DNA from: Rana temporaria
Taxonomy: Eukaryota > Chordata > Amphibia > Anura > Ranidae
NCBI RefSeq assembly: GCF_905171775.1
Contig: NC_053494.1
Location: forward strand, 119,999,528 to 120,063,527
Length of the DNA: 64,000 nt
Reading direction: 5' to 3'
Part shown: piece by piece, positions 43,251 to 55,100 of the stretch
Layout of the letters: the number at the start of each line of letters is the position of its first letter
How positions within the stretch are numbered: position 1 is the first letter of the stretch
The notes under the pieces: generated by a model
Databases searched by the model: none
What the model saw: the letters and a program-made list of their open reading frames with translations, nothing else
What the model was told of the DNA's origin: nothing
Made by a program: the position numbers and the translations under genes

Positions 43251-44600
43251 GGTTATGTTATTTGGGTTTGATGACAAAGAAATTCTGAACCAGTTATGTC
43301 CCATTGACTTTTACAGGGAGCTGTGTGTGGTCAATGCAATTTGTGTAACCATTGTTCCATTTTTCTTATGCCCAGTAAATATTTTACCTCTGGTTAAGCT
43401 ATATCTGTGTGAGACTCTGTCTATTGCAGCTGAGTGGCAGGTGACCAACATCAAGGTAACAATAATTGGCTAGATTTATTGTTATGTGGTATCATTGTGG
43501 TCCCTTATTGCAAATTGGGTTCCACAATCATATTATTGTCCAGTTGTGCCAAGATGGGGATCGAGCCAAAGTTCAGGGGTTAACAGGCAGAGAGCAGGCC
43601 CAAATCTAAACTAGCAGCTCCTTCGGGGGTAGTGCTACACAATCAAACCCCATACCCATCCCCTGTAAAATTGTCCTTGAAACGCGTTCGCTGTTTGCGA
43701 TGTTGGGAGCTATGGTTAAAAGCCCATTGGCATCCAGAGTTCTTTTTCCATGGGACTGAGTCTAAGCTTATCCTAGTACTTTCTCTTCTACTAAAATGTC
43801 TTCTTTTTAAGACTGCTTGTGTTCCCATTGAGTAGATTACACCTAATGGTCTATATCACTGATGGCACAAATACAATAATTCTCAGCGTGCATAGAGAGC
43901 AACATAAGTTATTTATTATTATCTGAGTACCCAAAGAAAAAAAAAATCTGTTTACTTTCTGAATATGTGACACAAGCACAAGAATTAATGAACAACATCC
44001 TCTGGAGCACACAGGCAGCAACAAACACTGGACAGGAAAACAGGAAATCATCCTTTGCTAGAGTTGGGTTGTAGTTGCATAGAAAGACATTTACTCTGGT
44101 ATTTTACAGTAACATTTTATTAAACTTCTTATTGATAATGACAATGGAGAAATTACAAATAAAAGCCTATTTTATAATAGCATTGCCCATCTTTATTGAA
44201 TATCATTCATTCAGTTAAAGACATAATTCTATTAATGTATCACTTAACCTTTTCTTTGTCTTGGAAATTGTATTGTTCAAAGGTACAAAAAATAATGAAC
44301 AAATGTCTGGCTGTGCTTATTTTTCCATTTAAATCTGACTTCGAATGTCAGTCACAAACGCCACAGAAAATACCACAGGTTACAGGAGAGGGCATGAAGC
44401 ATAACATTTGACGCAGAAAATACAGTAAGGAATCATAGAATTAGAATAAAGAAAGTTGTGCCCACCACCAATGCTAATACCTCTAAGGACAAGCAGGAAA
44501 TAAAAAATAGTAATTGTCGCATTTGCAAAAATGTAGAAACCCTTTTGCTTGTCTAGTGATAAACACTGAGTTTGCAAGTCCCTGAGCCTAATTACCACAT
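43251..44600. other. Interval with no recognised gene
   Basis: The 72-codon frame at 43255-43473 and others have no recognisable similarity. A GAAACGCGTTC word at 43679 lacks the rest of a hammerhead. Confidence 0.45.
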
Positions 44601-44884
44601 TAGGTCTTAAAGAGACCCTGTCCCCAGATCATTGACTTAAAAAAACATCTTTCCATATGTTTATATGTGAATTTACCACAATTAAAGCATTGTATTTACC
44701 TGTAAATGTCTCTCCTTTGTGTTAATTTTTGAAGTATATAAAACACTGTTGGTAGTGCCTTTAGTTCCCCCAGTTTGGCTTTTAGGTGTTGCCATAATCA
44801 ACTTCGAGAGTAGATTCAGGGAATTCTGAAAGCGAGTAAGCAGTGTGATGGCCTAGATATCCACTAGATGCCCCCAGAGTCAAC

Positions 44885-45420
44885 ACTGTATCCTGGCCTA
44901 GGCCAGCAAGGCCCAGGCCTAGGGCAGCACTTTGCAGGGGGGCAGCACTTTGCAGGGGGGCAGCACGGAAAGGTAACACAAGCTGCTTCTAATTTTGACT
45001 GTCCTATCAGCCTGGACCACAAACCTTCCTCACTGTGTTATATTGTTTCTGCTGTACCGTTGGCATGGTTAGATCTTCTTAGTTCTCTACATAAAATGAT
45101 CAGAAATTTTGTGCTTAAAGTAGAACTATAGGCAACACTTTTTTTTTCCATTTTGGACAGCGTAAGGGAGGGTTATAGCCCCTGTCAGTTAATTTGTTAC
45201 CATCCCTGTCCCATTGCAGAGATTTCCCTTCACTTCCTGCCCCATAGCCCAACAGGAAGTGAGAGGAAATCTATGCAAATAAGAACTAGTGTCCCCACTC
45301 AAATTTCAGGGTGGGTCTTAAACAGAAAGGGGTGTGGCCTTGACAGGAAGAGGTGAGTCATCCTTAAATTAGGGGGTGCACAAGTTTAGTCAGGCCTAGG
45401 GCATCACAAAACCTAAATAC
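44885..45420. repeat. Nested MITE region including a TTAA element
   Basis: A tandemly repeated GGGGGGCAGCACTTTGCA unit occurs at 44922-44965. A TTAA element begins at 45115 (TTAAAGTAGAACTATAGGC) and can be followed to about 45360. It contains cacttcctgtcccatagcccaacaggaagtgagagg, a hairpin around the GGAAGTG words. The matching right terminus is not clear, although a TTAA occurs at 45364. The phrase AGGCCTAGGGCA reappears after it (45391), so the TTAA element probably interrupts an older repeat. Confidence 0.5.
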
Positions 45421-46165
45421 ACTACTGCCCAGAGTAGTAGTGGGGCGTGAGCCTAGGCAATGCCAGACCGGTCAATGCTAATGTGGGGGTATCTTGGGAT
45501 ATAGGGCTCAGATATAAATATTATTGGCCAGAGTCCTCTGAGGTCATTGTGGAAAGTGTTTGGAGGACCAAGTTACAGAAAAGATATGATCTTTGAGACT
45601 TTATCAGTTTGAGTTTCCCCCTTGGAGGGGAAGCAGGGTAGGAAGATGCAGGACTAATTGGGACTATTTGTATGTCCTTTGCATTGGATGTTGGATGGTG
45701 GCAACCCCCCTAAAAGGTATGGCATACTCTACTCAGCTGGCCTCTAATCAAAGTTTTCTCTCTTCTTTTGTAAATCTAAAGAAATGTGCTGTCACCACTG
45801 TGATGACTGAAGGATGTACTGTATAGGGAATAAAGAGTGAGCATATTCCCCACCTCATGGTTAGCTATACACATGGAGAATATATAGCCCAGCCCATGGA
45901 TACAATTCGATTACTGAGTGATGGTGTAAAATGTAACTCTTTGGCTGCAAACACCAAAGGTTTATTTGGAGAACAAAATAAATATCATATTATAAAAAAA
46001 GCTTCATGCAAACTGTTAAATATGTGGGTGGAAACGGGCATTGCAGTTTGTTGTGTTTGGGCCTGCATAGCCACAAACCTGTCAAGGTGCCCATGCTGAC
46101 CTGTTACCACAGCCAAAAGTGCCTACAATGGGCACTTGAGCATCAGAACTGGACTACGAAGCAAT
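45421..46165. other. Interval with no recognised gene
   Basis: Short open frames only, none with recognisable similarity. Confidence 0.45.
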
Positions 46166-46169
46166 AGAA

Positions 46170-46495
46170 GACAAATGCTACGTAAACATGATCGGTTTTC
46201 CCGGCGGTCAAAAGTCCATGGGGAAAACCGAGAACCATCTCAGTTGCTTTTCCCCGTGTACACCCGGCCGATTTTCCCAACAGGAAAACTGCCATGACAG
46301 CTTTTTCCCATAGGAAAACTGGCGATCAAAGAAATGCAGAGAATCGCGGCGGGAAAAAAGAGAACAAGTTCTCATTTTTTTGCTTGCAGTTTTCCTGTTA
46401 GGAAAACTGCTATGGAGCATACACATGGCCGGCTTTCCCAACCAAAAGCAAACATGGCAGTTTTCCCGCCGGGAAAACCGATCGTGTGTACAAGG
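46170..46495. repeat. MITE of the GTACACACGATC family, divergent copy
   Basis: Left end GCTACGTAAACATGATCGG, right end CCGATCGTGTGTACAAGG. Interior dominated by TTTTCCCGCCGGGAAAA-type palindromes instead of GGAAATTCC words, a distinct subfamily. Confidence 0.7.
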
Positions 46496-46499
46496 AAGA

Positions 46500-47010
46500 A
46501 GGCCTGGTCTGATGAATCATATTTTATATCCCTAAAGAGGAATATAGCATCTAGAGATAGCAGCAGAATGCAGTATGTTCAGAAGGCAAGCCAGTTGAGG
46601 TAGTGTGATGCTTTGGGAAATATTCTGCTGGGAAACCTTGGGTTCTTCCATTCATGTTGATGCTCCTAGACAGGTACTACATACCACTTACATCATCATT
46701 GTTGATGACCAAGTACAACTTTTCATGGAAATGGTATTGCCTGACGGTAGTGGGCTCTTTCAGCAGGACAATGCTCTCTGCCATAGTGTAAAAATTATTT
46801 AAGAATGGTTTGAGGTGTTGACTTGCCTCCAAATCCTCCAGATCTCAATCCAATCTGGAAAACAATTCTGACCCATGGAGGACCCACCTTATAACTTTCA
46901 GGATTTAAGGGTTCTGCTACTGACAACTTGGTGCCATGCCTCCACAGATCAGGGCTGTTTTGGCAGCAAAAAAGTGTGGAATATGACATAAAAACATTTT
47001 TCTGGGAGGT
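46500..47010 (+). pseudogene. Tc1-like transposase, heavily decayed
   Basis: Frames on + give WSDESYF, then MLWEIFCWETLGSS, then LPDGSGLFQQDNALCHSVKII followed by a stop, EWF and a degraded CLQILQISIQS tail. The QDNALCH segment corresponds to QDNAPCH with the second Asp of the DDE/D triad, and the later tail to the PPNSPDLNPIE region. Later text (MEDPPYNFQDLRVLLLTTWC) matches the C-terminal helix of this group. Multiple stops and shifts; no inverted repeats found. Confidence 0.75.
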
Positions 47011-47167
47011 AGAAAAAATTGCTACACCCATGGCAACAGTGATGTAAACAATTGCACCGTTTTTATTTTTTATTTTTTTATGTTTGCAGCGTGTGTCATG
47101 AATGCAAAATCTTTTATGCAGATTGTTAGAAGAAAGCAACATGTTCAGTTTAAAGATATGAAGATTT

Positions 47168-47450
47168 TACTTTTAAAGGGGTTGTAAAGGTAATTTTTTT
47201 TCCCTAAATAGCTTCCTTTACCCTAGTATAGTCCTCCTTCGCTTACCTCATCCTTCGATTTTGCTTTTAAATGTCCTTATTTCTTCTGAGAAATCCTCAC
47301 TTCCTGTTCTTCTGTCTGTAACTACACGCAGTAATGGGAGGCTTTCTCCCTGGTGTGGAGAAAGCCTCTTGAGGGGGGAGGGGGCAAGCAGGAAGGTCAG
47401 GACGCTCTCTACTTTGCAGATAGAGAAAGGAGCTGTGTGTTAGTGTTAGT
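47168..47450. repeat. TTAA-type MITE fragment
   Basis: Begins TTAAAGGGGTTGTAAAGG at 47174. The interior carries a hairpin GGCTTTCTCC/GGAGAAAGCC (47340-47370). The right terminus is not visible. Confidence 0.4.
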
Positions 47451-47949
47451 GTTGCCATCTGCAGCCTTTGCAGTCAAGGCATAAGTCGCGGTAAGCCCAA
47501 CACTCACCTAGGGACGACCGTCTAAAGAAGGCACCTGGCCTCCCATCACCGAGCCCAGTGGGAGCAACGCCATCAGAACCCACAAAGTCACACTCCAGGC
47601 TCTCACCGTCCAGCCTCTTCTCCTTCCTCTCTATGCTCACAATTGTCCTCCACTCCACCTTCCATCATGCCTTCCTCACGTTTTTCTGCAAAAAGGCAGG
47701 CTTCCGTGGCCCAAATGTTCGATCGTAAAAAACGATGACGCCGGATAACCCTCTTGCCCAACGGTTGACTGCTGGCTTGTCGGAACTGATAGCCTGCCAA
47801 CTACTGCCAAATAAACTGGTGGACTCTTACTTCTGTATCCGGTGAATGGCTTAATGTACCTCCAGCCACAGAATACAAAGTTGTTTGCTGTCAGGTGAAC
47901 GCCTGTCGGCTAATTTTTGGGGCTTGTAATGGCCGGCACTTACTTATGT

Positions 47950-48175
47950 ATCCAGTTTTTCACTTAATACTTCTGGTAGGTCAGTGTCCATGTTGTGGGA
48001 CTATTTGTGCACAGCTAGTAAGTATTTTGTGGCTGCGAATATGACCTGAAGGTTTTTAATATTCGCCTGCCATTAAAGTCAATGGGGCCCGCCGCAAACT
48101 TGCAGTTCACGGACATTTGCGATCGTTCCCACAATGCGTTCACGAACCGTCCCATCGGATGTTCGTCCATCACTA
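47950..48175. repeat. hAT-like MITE fragment (TAGTGATGGACGAA end)
   Basis: The right end reads GTTCGTCCATCACTA. Upstream are phrases GTCAATGGGGCCCGCC and AACTTGCAGTTCACGGAC, as in TAGGGATGAGC-type elements with 'ttcaatgggg' interiors. It truncates or is inserted in the gypsy element to its right. Confidence 0.5.
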
Positions 48176-49300
48176 CCCACCAGGTCCATGCCAATCCTCT
48201 CAAATGGGACCTCTATTATTGGTAGAGGAACAAGGTGACTGCGAAAATGTGGCGATGGTGCCAACATTTGGCAGTCGGGGCACGATTCACAGTACTCCCT
48301 GACATCTGCATACAAACCAGGCCAGAAATGGGGCGATTCTCTCCCTGGTCTTTTCGATACTGAGATGTCCCCCCGTTACATGACCATGGGCCAGATCTAG
48401 CACGACCCTACGGAAGGGTTTGGGAACCAGTAGCTGTTCTACCTTGTCCTCTCCCCATTTTACCATCTGATACAGTAAATTGTTTTTAAGGGCCATGTAG
48501 GGGAAAGACACCACCCAATTAGGATCCACCGGTTGCCCATCCTACATCTTAACGTTTTCCCTTGCTCTCATGAGGGTGGCATTTTACAGTTGCTCGGTAC
48601 AGATATCCTCTCTCCTGACCTCTAAGTCGGGTACCACATTCTGGCTACTCCTGTTTGTTACCCTGGGGCTGGGAGCTAGCTTCCAGGTCCTCCGGCTCTC
48701 CAGCTATGACAGGGAAAGGAAGAGGATCTCCGGCTTCCTCGATCCCACCAACAGCATCCCCTTCCCTTTGGCAAAAAGGGTCTGGTGAGAGTTCCCTTGA
48801 TTGCCTAGCAGGGGAGCTCTATCTACCAGCCTCCCTTTGCTCTCCCATAAATTTCAAAAATTGGGAAAATCTCTCCCCACTAAAGCTTCATGAAGCAGTG
48901 GAGGTACCACCCCCACTGAATGTGCTACACTGCCCCAGGGGGCATCAACCTCAACCACCACTGTCTGGTAGTGCCGGGTGTCCCCATGGATGCAAGTTAC
49001 CCTAATAGTACTGGGGTGTATTTTTGTGGGGTTTACACAATCATTCCTGACTAGGGTCACCACACTTCCAGAGTCTAGCTGGGCTGGGAGTGGCTTTCCA
49101 TCCACTGAAATAACACACATCTGTTTTTCAATGCGACTCTGACATGATGCAGTACATTCAACCTGTGCAAACAGAGATATGAATCTTTTCATATAAGCAT
49201 AATCGCATTGCATAGGTTCATCATTTATAGGACAGTTTGCAGCAATATGTCCTAATCCATGGCAACGAAAACACTGTATGTGCTCTACCCCCAGTCCTCT
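48176..49300 (-). pseudogene. Ty3/gypsy fragment: zinc knuckle, protease, integrase N-terminus (Gmr1-like order)
   Basis: On the minus strand from 49285: CFRCHGLGHIAANC (CCHC knuckle), then a retropepsin with PAQLDSGSVVTLV (active-site DSG) and ALVGRDFP. A spacer of about 108 codons rich in Glu/Gly/Pro follows. Then LLVPKPFRRVVLDLAHGH and GGHLSIEKTRERI, joined after a 1-nt shift near 48300 to YADVREYCESCPDCQ (H2C2 integrase zinc finger) and PFERIGMDLVG (first catalytic Asp). No RT or RNase H lies between protease and integrase. Either it is deleted, or the element has the Gmr1-type order PR-INT-RT. Truncated at 48176. Confidence 0.85.
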
Positions 49301-49960
49301 TAGCAGTCAAAAAGACCTTAGGTCAAGGACCCACAGTCTCATTAGCTGTAACAACAGTCTTATCTAATTTACCCATGCTCTTGAACCCAGTCTTACCAGA
49401 ACCAACAGTCTTACCAGAACCGCTGGGCGATCTTGCCCCCCCTAGACACACCGAAGTGGGGCACCCCCCCTGAACCATACCAGGCCAATTGCTCTGAACA
49501 TAAAGGGTGGTGCCACCAGGTGACGTCACCCATTTTAGAACTGTCAAACGAGCTAAGAGTTTAGCCTTCTTTGCAGGCGGAGCGTTTTTTTCTTGGTCTG
49601 GCGGCGCAGCGGGCGTTGTGATTGATGATGGATCTACATCGGTTTTATTAAAGGAATTGTCAAACTACCTCCTGTGTTTATTTAACACTTTTTTTGGTGA
49701 ATGGGTATGGGTACAATGTACCCCATACTCACTCGCATAGGGAGAGGGCTTCCAGATTCAGATAAACCCCCTGCTTGCAGACCCCCACAACCACAGCCCA
49801 GGGTTGTCGAGAAGGTTCCCCTCAAAAATTCATACAAGACCTAAAGGGCCAGGGTATAGATTGGGGGGGACACCACGCCCTTTTTTTTTTTTACATTTTT
49901 GTATTGCCGTCAATTTTATAAATGTCAGTTTTGCTACAGCAGGTTCTATACACAGTACAG
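49301..49960. other. Interval possibly including gag remnants
   Basis: The minus strand upstream of the zinc knuckle is Pro/Ser/Gly-rich with TVGSGKTV-type repeats (49390-49430). It could be the C-terminal part of gag. Beyond 49560 nothing is recognised. Confidence 0.35.
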
Positions 49961-49996
<36 letters not shown>

Positions 49997-50121
49997 CAGG
50001 ATTTATATAGCGCCAACAGTTTGCGCAGCGCTTTACAACATCAGGGAAGACAGTACAGTTACAATACAATTCAATACAGGAGGGTTTAAAGGGCCCTGCT
50101 CGTTTGAGCTTACAATCTAGA
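49961..50121. repeat. (ATT)n with LINE/SINE-tail-like block
   Basis: 36 bp of ATT repeats, directly followed by CAGGATTTATATAGCGCCAA, CGCAGCGCTTTACAA and a degenerate tail ending GAGCTTACAATCTAGAA. This block with an ATT microsatellite is a widespread vertebrate repeat 3' end, probably LINE-derived. The family is not certain. Confidence 0.6.
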
Positions 50122-50159
50122 AGATGTGCCAGGTAGAAGGAGACCCCCCCATGTACTAT

Positions 50160-50385
50160 ATTTAAATACATTTTTAATTTTTCTTGTTTCACTTTAAGCA
50201 TCATTAAGATGCTGTAAAAATTATCTTTTAAAAAAAATAAAAATAACTTGCATATAAGCCTTCAAAATTGGGACTTTTGATTTTTTAAATTTGGGTCCCA
50301 TAGACTTCAAAGGGGTTTGGGCCTTAAAATTTGTGATGTTTGAGAGTTCTGGCACAAACCGAACCAGGGGGTATTTGGCCCAAAT
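50160..50385. repeat. hAT-like MITE fragment related to 35337-36319
   Basis: Shares the order CTTGCATATAAGCC, GGGACTTTTGA, CATAGACTTCAAAGGGG and CACAAACCGAACCAGGGGG with the right half of the element at 35337-36319, but is diverged and lacks the terminal GCTCATCCCTA. Confidence 0.55.
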
Positions 50386-50393
50386 CTATTCAT

Positions 50394-50792
50394 CAGTGGC
50401 AGCTGATGCTATATATTTTGGGGGCAAACAAACCACCTGACCACCCCCTGTTCGGTCAGGTGAGTCGGTCAAACTCCCCGGTCGGTCAGTTGGTTTGTCA
50501 AACCCGCCACCCCAATCCCCCCCGTCGCTCGGTCGATCATCTGTCTGTCCGTCGATCATCTGTCTGTCCGTCTGCCCATCACCCCTGCCGGGAGGAGAAT
50601 AAGGAAGACAATAGCAAATATTAATTTGCTATTGTCAAACAACTGGGTGGGCTCAGGGCACAGAGCTTTGTGGCCCAAGCCCACCCTTTTCTGAAGCCAA
50701 TTAGAGCCTCTGGTTCTAATCACGTGCTTAAAAAAAAAAAACTTGAAATTTAAGCATGTAGATTAGGGGCCTAAATTGTGTGGCCGCCACTT
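50394..50792. mobile_element. hAT-type MITE, CAGTGGC family, with 8-bp duplication
   Basis: Starts CAGTGGCAGCTGATGCTA and ends TGGCCGCCACTT. Flanked by CTATTCAT (50386-50393) and CTATTCAA (50793-50800), an 8-bp duplication with one change. Interior has tandem GATCATCTGTCTGTCCGTC units (50535-50570) and a GCAAATATTAATTTGC palindrome (50614-50629). Confidence 0.8.
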
Positions 50793-50800
50793 CTATTCAA

Positions 50801-53610
50801 CATACTTCTGTTTCCTGATTTGTCATTTTTATCTTCTGTTTGGAATTTAGTTACTGCCCTGACTTGAACTCCTGGCTGGCTCATATGATTAACATACAGG
50901 GAGTAGGAGCAAAGGAGTTTGCACTTACTGGGTTGTCAAAAATACCTTGCAGGAATATAATAATGAATCCCCATTAAAAGTCCCAAAAACATATTAATAG
51001 ACCTTAGATAAAAAAAAAAAAGATTAGAAAATAGTTCTGTATGAGTTCATCCAATAAGAGCAGGCCTAATCTAGTAATTGGAGACAAAAGGAAACGGGAA
51101 ACATGCCTCTAAAGTGTAGACTTCTAATAAAATGTATTCACATAAGAAGTAAGCAACTCACGTGTAACAATCGGGAGATAGCCAACTGTAGGGTTGAGCA
51201 CCACAGGGATCGGTGAATGCTACTGTCTCAGAAGAAGCACACTGGCCAGCAGACATCCAGTATCCAGGAATGAATGCTGGAACGTCCTGTGGATCTTGGC
51301 GTGGGCTTGATGACGTCACCAGGGAGGAGAAAGAGACCCATTTCTGAGCACGTACAATGACCACAACAGTCATGCAGGCTCCTTTGCCTATTTATTATGT
51401 GAATAATTTTTATTCTGAGTTACACTTAGAGATGCTTTTTCCTTTTGGCGCCTATGATTACCTCCTAATGATACCTTGGGTTTCACACCCTACCTAGCCC
51501 TGGTTACATTGGTACCTTCCCAGCTTAGCCTTATATGACAAATGGAACGGTGAGGCAAATGTTGGGACTGCAACCTAACCCAACAATAGTCTGCCCACTT
51601 GCTGACTAGCCTATGTGCTCACCTCATAAAGTTATATGCACAAGTCCTCTTTTGGTAGCTACTGCTGCTCAGCAAGGCCAAATCACTAACTTTGCTAAGG
51701 ATGCATTTGTGTGTTGCAGTCCTAGCAATATATGTATTCATGTGTATGCACATATGTCAGGAAGACACTATCTGAATAAAAAAAAAACTCCATATGTGTT
51801 GTGAATGCTTACCTATGCCACCTATTTCATTTATATGCAGTCAAGAAGCCTCTCACATAGTTTCTAGTACATCTAAAATAATTGATTGTGTTTGGTTTGC
51901 TTTACAGACAAGCAGAGATATTACTAAGAAAACATTCTTGTCATGAAATGCATTCCTACACCAATGGGACCCAACCCGATCTCCCTGACTGAGCTCTGTT
52001 TCGATTCATACACAGTACAGTTCTACAATAATTGGTGTCTACTTGCACAGAGTTTTCCAAGTTGTAAAACCTGTATGTGATAACCAGTAAACAAATGTCT
52101 ATGTACAACATACCTACACAGTGCAGTTTCCACTTAATCATCCCAGCGAAAGCATTATTTACAAAGTTCAGGCTATATTTAACTATCATTCTTTATACTA
52201 TTCTTCCATGGTTGTCTTCCAACCTTGAGCTTTAAGAAGTGAAAAGCTCTGACATGTACAAAATGCAGATTAACCACAGGGGCAGACAAAAGGCCGCAGC
52301 AGATCAAAGAGAAGAAGCTGGAAGACATTACACAGTAATGTGGCTATACCCGGATAGGCTATTACCATAATGAATTCCGCAAGTAAGCAACATGCACTCA
52401 GCTCCGTTCTTTTGATCTACTAAAGAGGCATTTATGATAATCAAGAGAAGACCTACTTATTAGCTAAGGCTGGTTATTTTGGGATTTAAGATATCTGCTC
52501 TTTTTTCCTTGTTCTCTAAGCATCACTACTGTCACCTCTAAGATCTTATTAAACTGTTTATACCACATGAATTTATTGATATCTGAGGATCAGAAACGAA
52601 GATAATGATTTTTCTAGGATCGCTAGAATATAGTTAATTAAACATGCTTAATTTTAAAGACCACGGGGAAAATTCTCTGCTATGTTGTTTTACCAGTAAA
52701 ACAAACATTTCCAGCCATAAGCAGATGAAATGTGTCAAGTCCACAGCCAATTAGTTAAAGGGGCAGTGATCTTTTTTATGTAATTGGGTAATAGTCAACT
52801 GCTGCTCACAGCTGGCCAAATCTCTACCACTAACCTATGTTATTATGTTAAGAACTCTGGCGGGAGATGGGTGAGAACATAGGCAGAGGTTACTATGGTA
52901 ACCAACAAAATGCTACAGAAAAAGAACCAATGTCTCCGTGCAAAAGCCTTGTACAAATATATGTGTTCCTGTAATGAGTAGCAACCCCTTGGTGGTGAAA
53001 AGGCATTTGTGTGCAGGGAGTATACTGTAGCTGCAGATCTATGTGCTCCGTGCCTTTGTTAAAAACAAAACACAGAAAAGCTTGGATCTTTCAAGTTAAG
53101 AAGTTCTAAAATGCTTTTGATTCTTATTTTTGTAACTAAGTTTTATTTTATTTTTAAACTGTGTGCCATACAAGACAAAAACTTAAAGAAAAGAAAAAAA
53201 TGAAATGCAAAAGGTAACAATATTCACTCTCTGTAGGGAAGGTAACACAGAGAGAGCATGGTTTATTTAAGAAAAATACAATTTTAAGCTTAAATTAGCA
53301 GATGTTTTGAATTTAAAATATAGCATTGTAATGGGAAAAATAACTTGAATCAATTAAGGATACATTTGCAATTTATTACATATGATTTCCTATTCCTGGT
53401 ATTGTGTCAAATTACACAGCTAAATTTATAAACCTAAATGTATATGCCATGTTGCAGACAAAGATACATTATTTGGAGGTCCTTTTTGTCATTTGTGAGT
53501 TTGGGGTTGTAGATTTAGACAAGGGAGTGTTTTTAGCTTAAAGTTAGAACAGGTAACAAACGCATAATATAGAATAGTGACAGATCATTGAATTTGGCTA
53601 ACAATAAAAA
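50801..53610. other. Single-copy-looking AT-rich interval
   Basis: About 2.8 kb without recognised repeats or coding potential; open frames are short and unsupported. It could be host intron or intergenic sequence. Confidence 0.5.
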
Positions 53611-53619
53611 AAAAATAAG

Positions 53620-54340
53620 GGGCCAAATTCTCGTAGAAGAGCGTATCTTTGTTCTGGCGTAGCGTATGCTATTTACGCTACGCCTCTGCAACTTAGACGG
53701 GCAAGTGCAGTATTCTCAAAGCACTTGCTCCGTAAGTTGCTGCGCCGTAGCGTAAATAGGCCGGCATAAGCCCGCCTAATTCAAATGTGGAACAGGGGGG
53801 TGTGTTTTATGTAAATGTTATGTGACCTGACGTGATTGACGTTTTTAACGAACGGCGCATGCGCCGTCCGTGGACATATCCCAGTGTGCATTGCTCCAAA
53901 GTACGCCGCAAGGACGTATTGGTTTCGACGTGAACGTAAATTACGTCCAGCCCCATTCACGGACGACTTACGCAAACAACGTAAAATATTCAAAATTCGA
54001 TGTGGGAACGACATCCATACTTAACATTGGTACGCCGCATGTACGCCTCATATAGCAGGGGTACCTTTCCCCCGGGAAAAGCCTAACATAAACGGCGTAT
54101 CTGTACTGCGTCGGCCGGGCGTACATTCGTGAATTCGCGTATCTAGCTGATTTACATATTTGTAGGCATAAATCAGCGTACACGTCCCTAGCGGCCAGCG
54201 TAAATATGCAGTTAAGATCCGACGGCGTAAGAGACTTACACCGGTCGGAGACTTACGCCGGTCACATTTATGAATCAGGCGCATAGATACGACGGCTCAG
54301 ACTCAGATACGATGGCGTATCTCCTTTGAGAATCTGGGCC
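53620..54340. mobile_element. Harbinger-type MITE sharing ends with the autonomous copy
   Basis: Ends GGGCCAAATTCTCGTAGAAG and TTTGAGAATCTGGGCC, flanked by AAG (53617-53619 and 54341-54343). The ATTCTCGTAGA word is also at the left end of the autonomous Harbinger 340 bp downstream, so that transposase may have mobilised it. Confidence 0.85.
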
Positions 54341-55100
54341 AAGGTTTCTAGCTACTTCTAACTTTAACATTTTTTGATGTGTGGATTGTTTGGATTTGTC
54401 CACAAGTAGTAAGGTTTGATTTATATACAGTGGGGGTTATTTACGAAAGGCAAATCCACTTTGTACTGTAAGTACACTTGTAAGTATAGTCACTGTAGAT
54501 CTGAGGGGAAGCTCTGAAATTAGGGGAAGCTCTACCGATTCGATTTTGTCATCCAATCATGTGCAAGCTAAAATGCTGTTTTTTTTTTTTTCCTTGCATG
54601 TCCCCCTCAGATCTACAGCGACTGCACTTGTAGTGCAAAGTGGATTTGCCTTTTGTAAAAAACAAACAAAAAAAAACAGTAGCAGAGATTCTCGTAGATC
54701 GGCGCATTTTTATGCCAGCGTAGCGCATCTCAGATGCGTTACGTCGTTGTAACTTAGAGAGGCAAGCTCCGTACTCTCTAATCAAAAGCGTGCAAGCGTA
54801 ACGTAAAATCGTCGGCATAAGATGGTGTAATTCAAAGTAGGAAGGAAGTGGGCGTGATCCATTTAAATGAACCGTTACCCCATGCAAATGAAGGTCCGAA
54901 AGAACGGCGCATGCGCCATCACGTGATCGTATGTCCCGCACCCCTCTGCGCATGCTCACAACTACGCCCAGCGTAAACCCTAAATTATGCCGGCCCACCG
55001 TTTACGCCCAGGGCATAAATACGCCCAGACATGCGCCCGTCGAGTGCAAAAGTACACCCGTTTTGTTTGGTGTAGTTACTTTTGTGATATTATTCTGGAC

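Noticed and set aside
43672..43700. GAAACGCGTTC, a hammerhead-type word
   Set aside because: No CUGANGA core or stem II upstream within reach.
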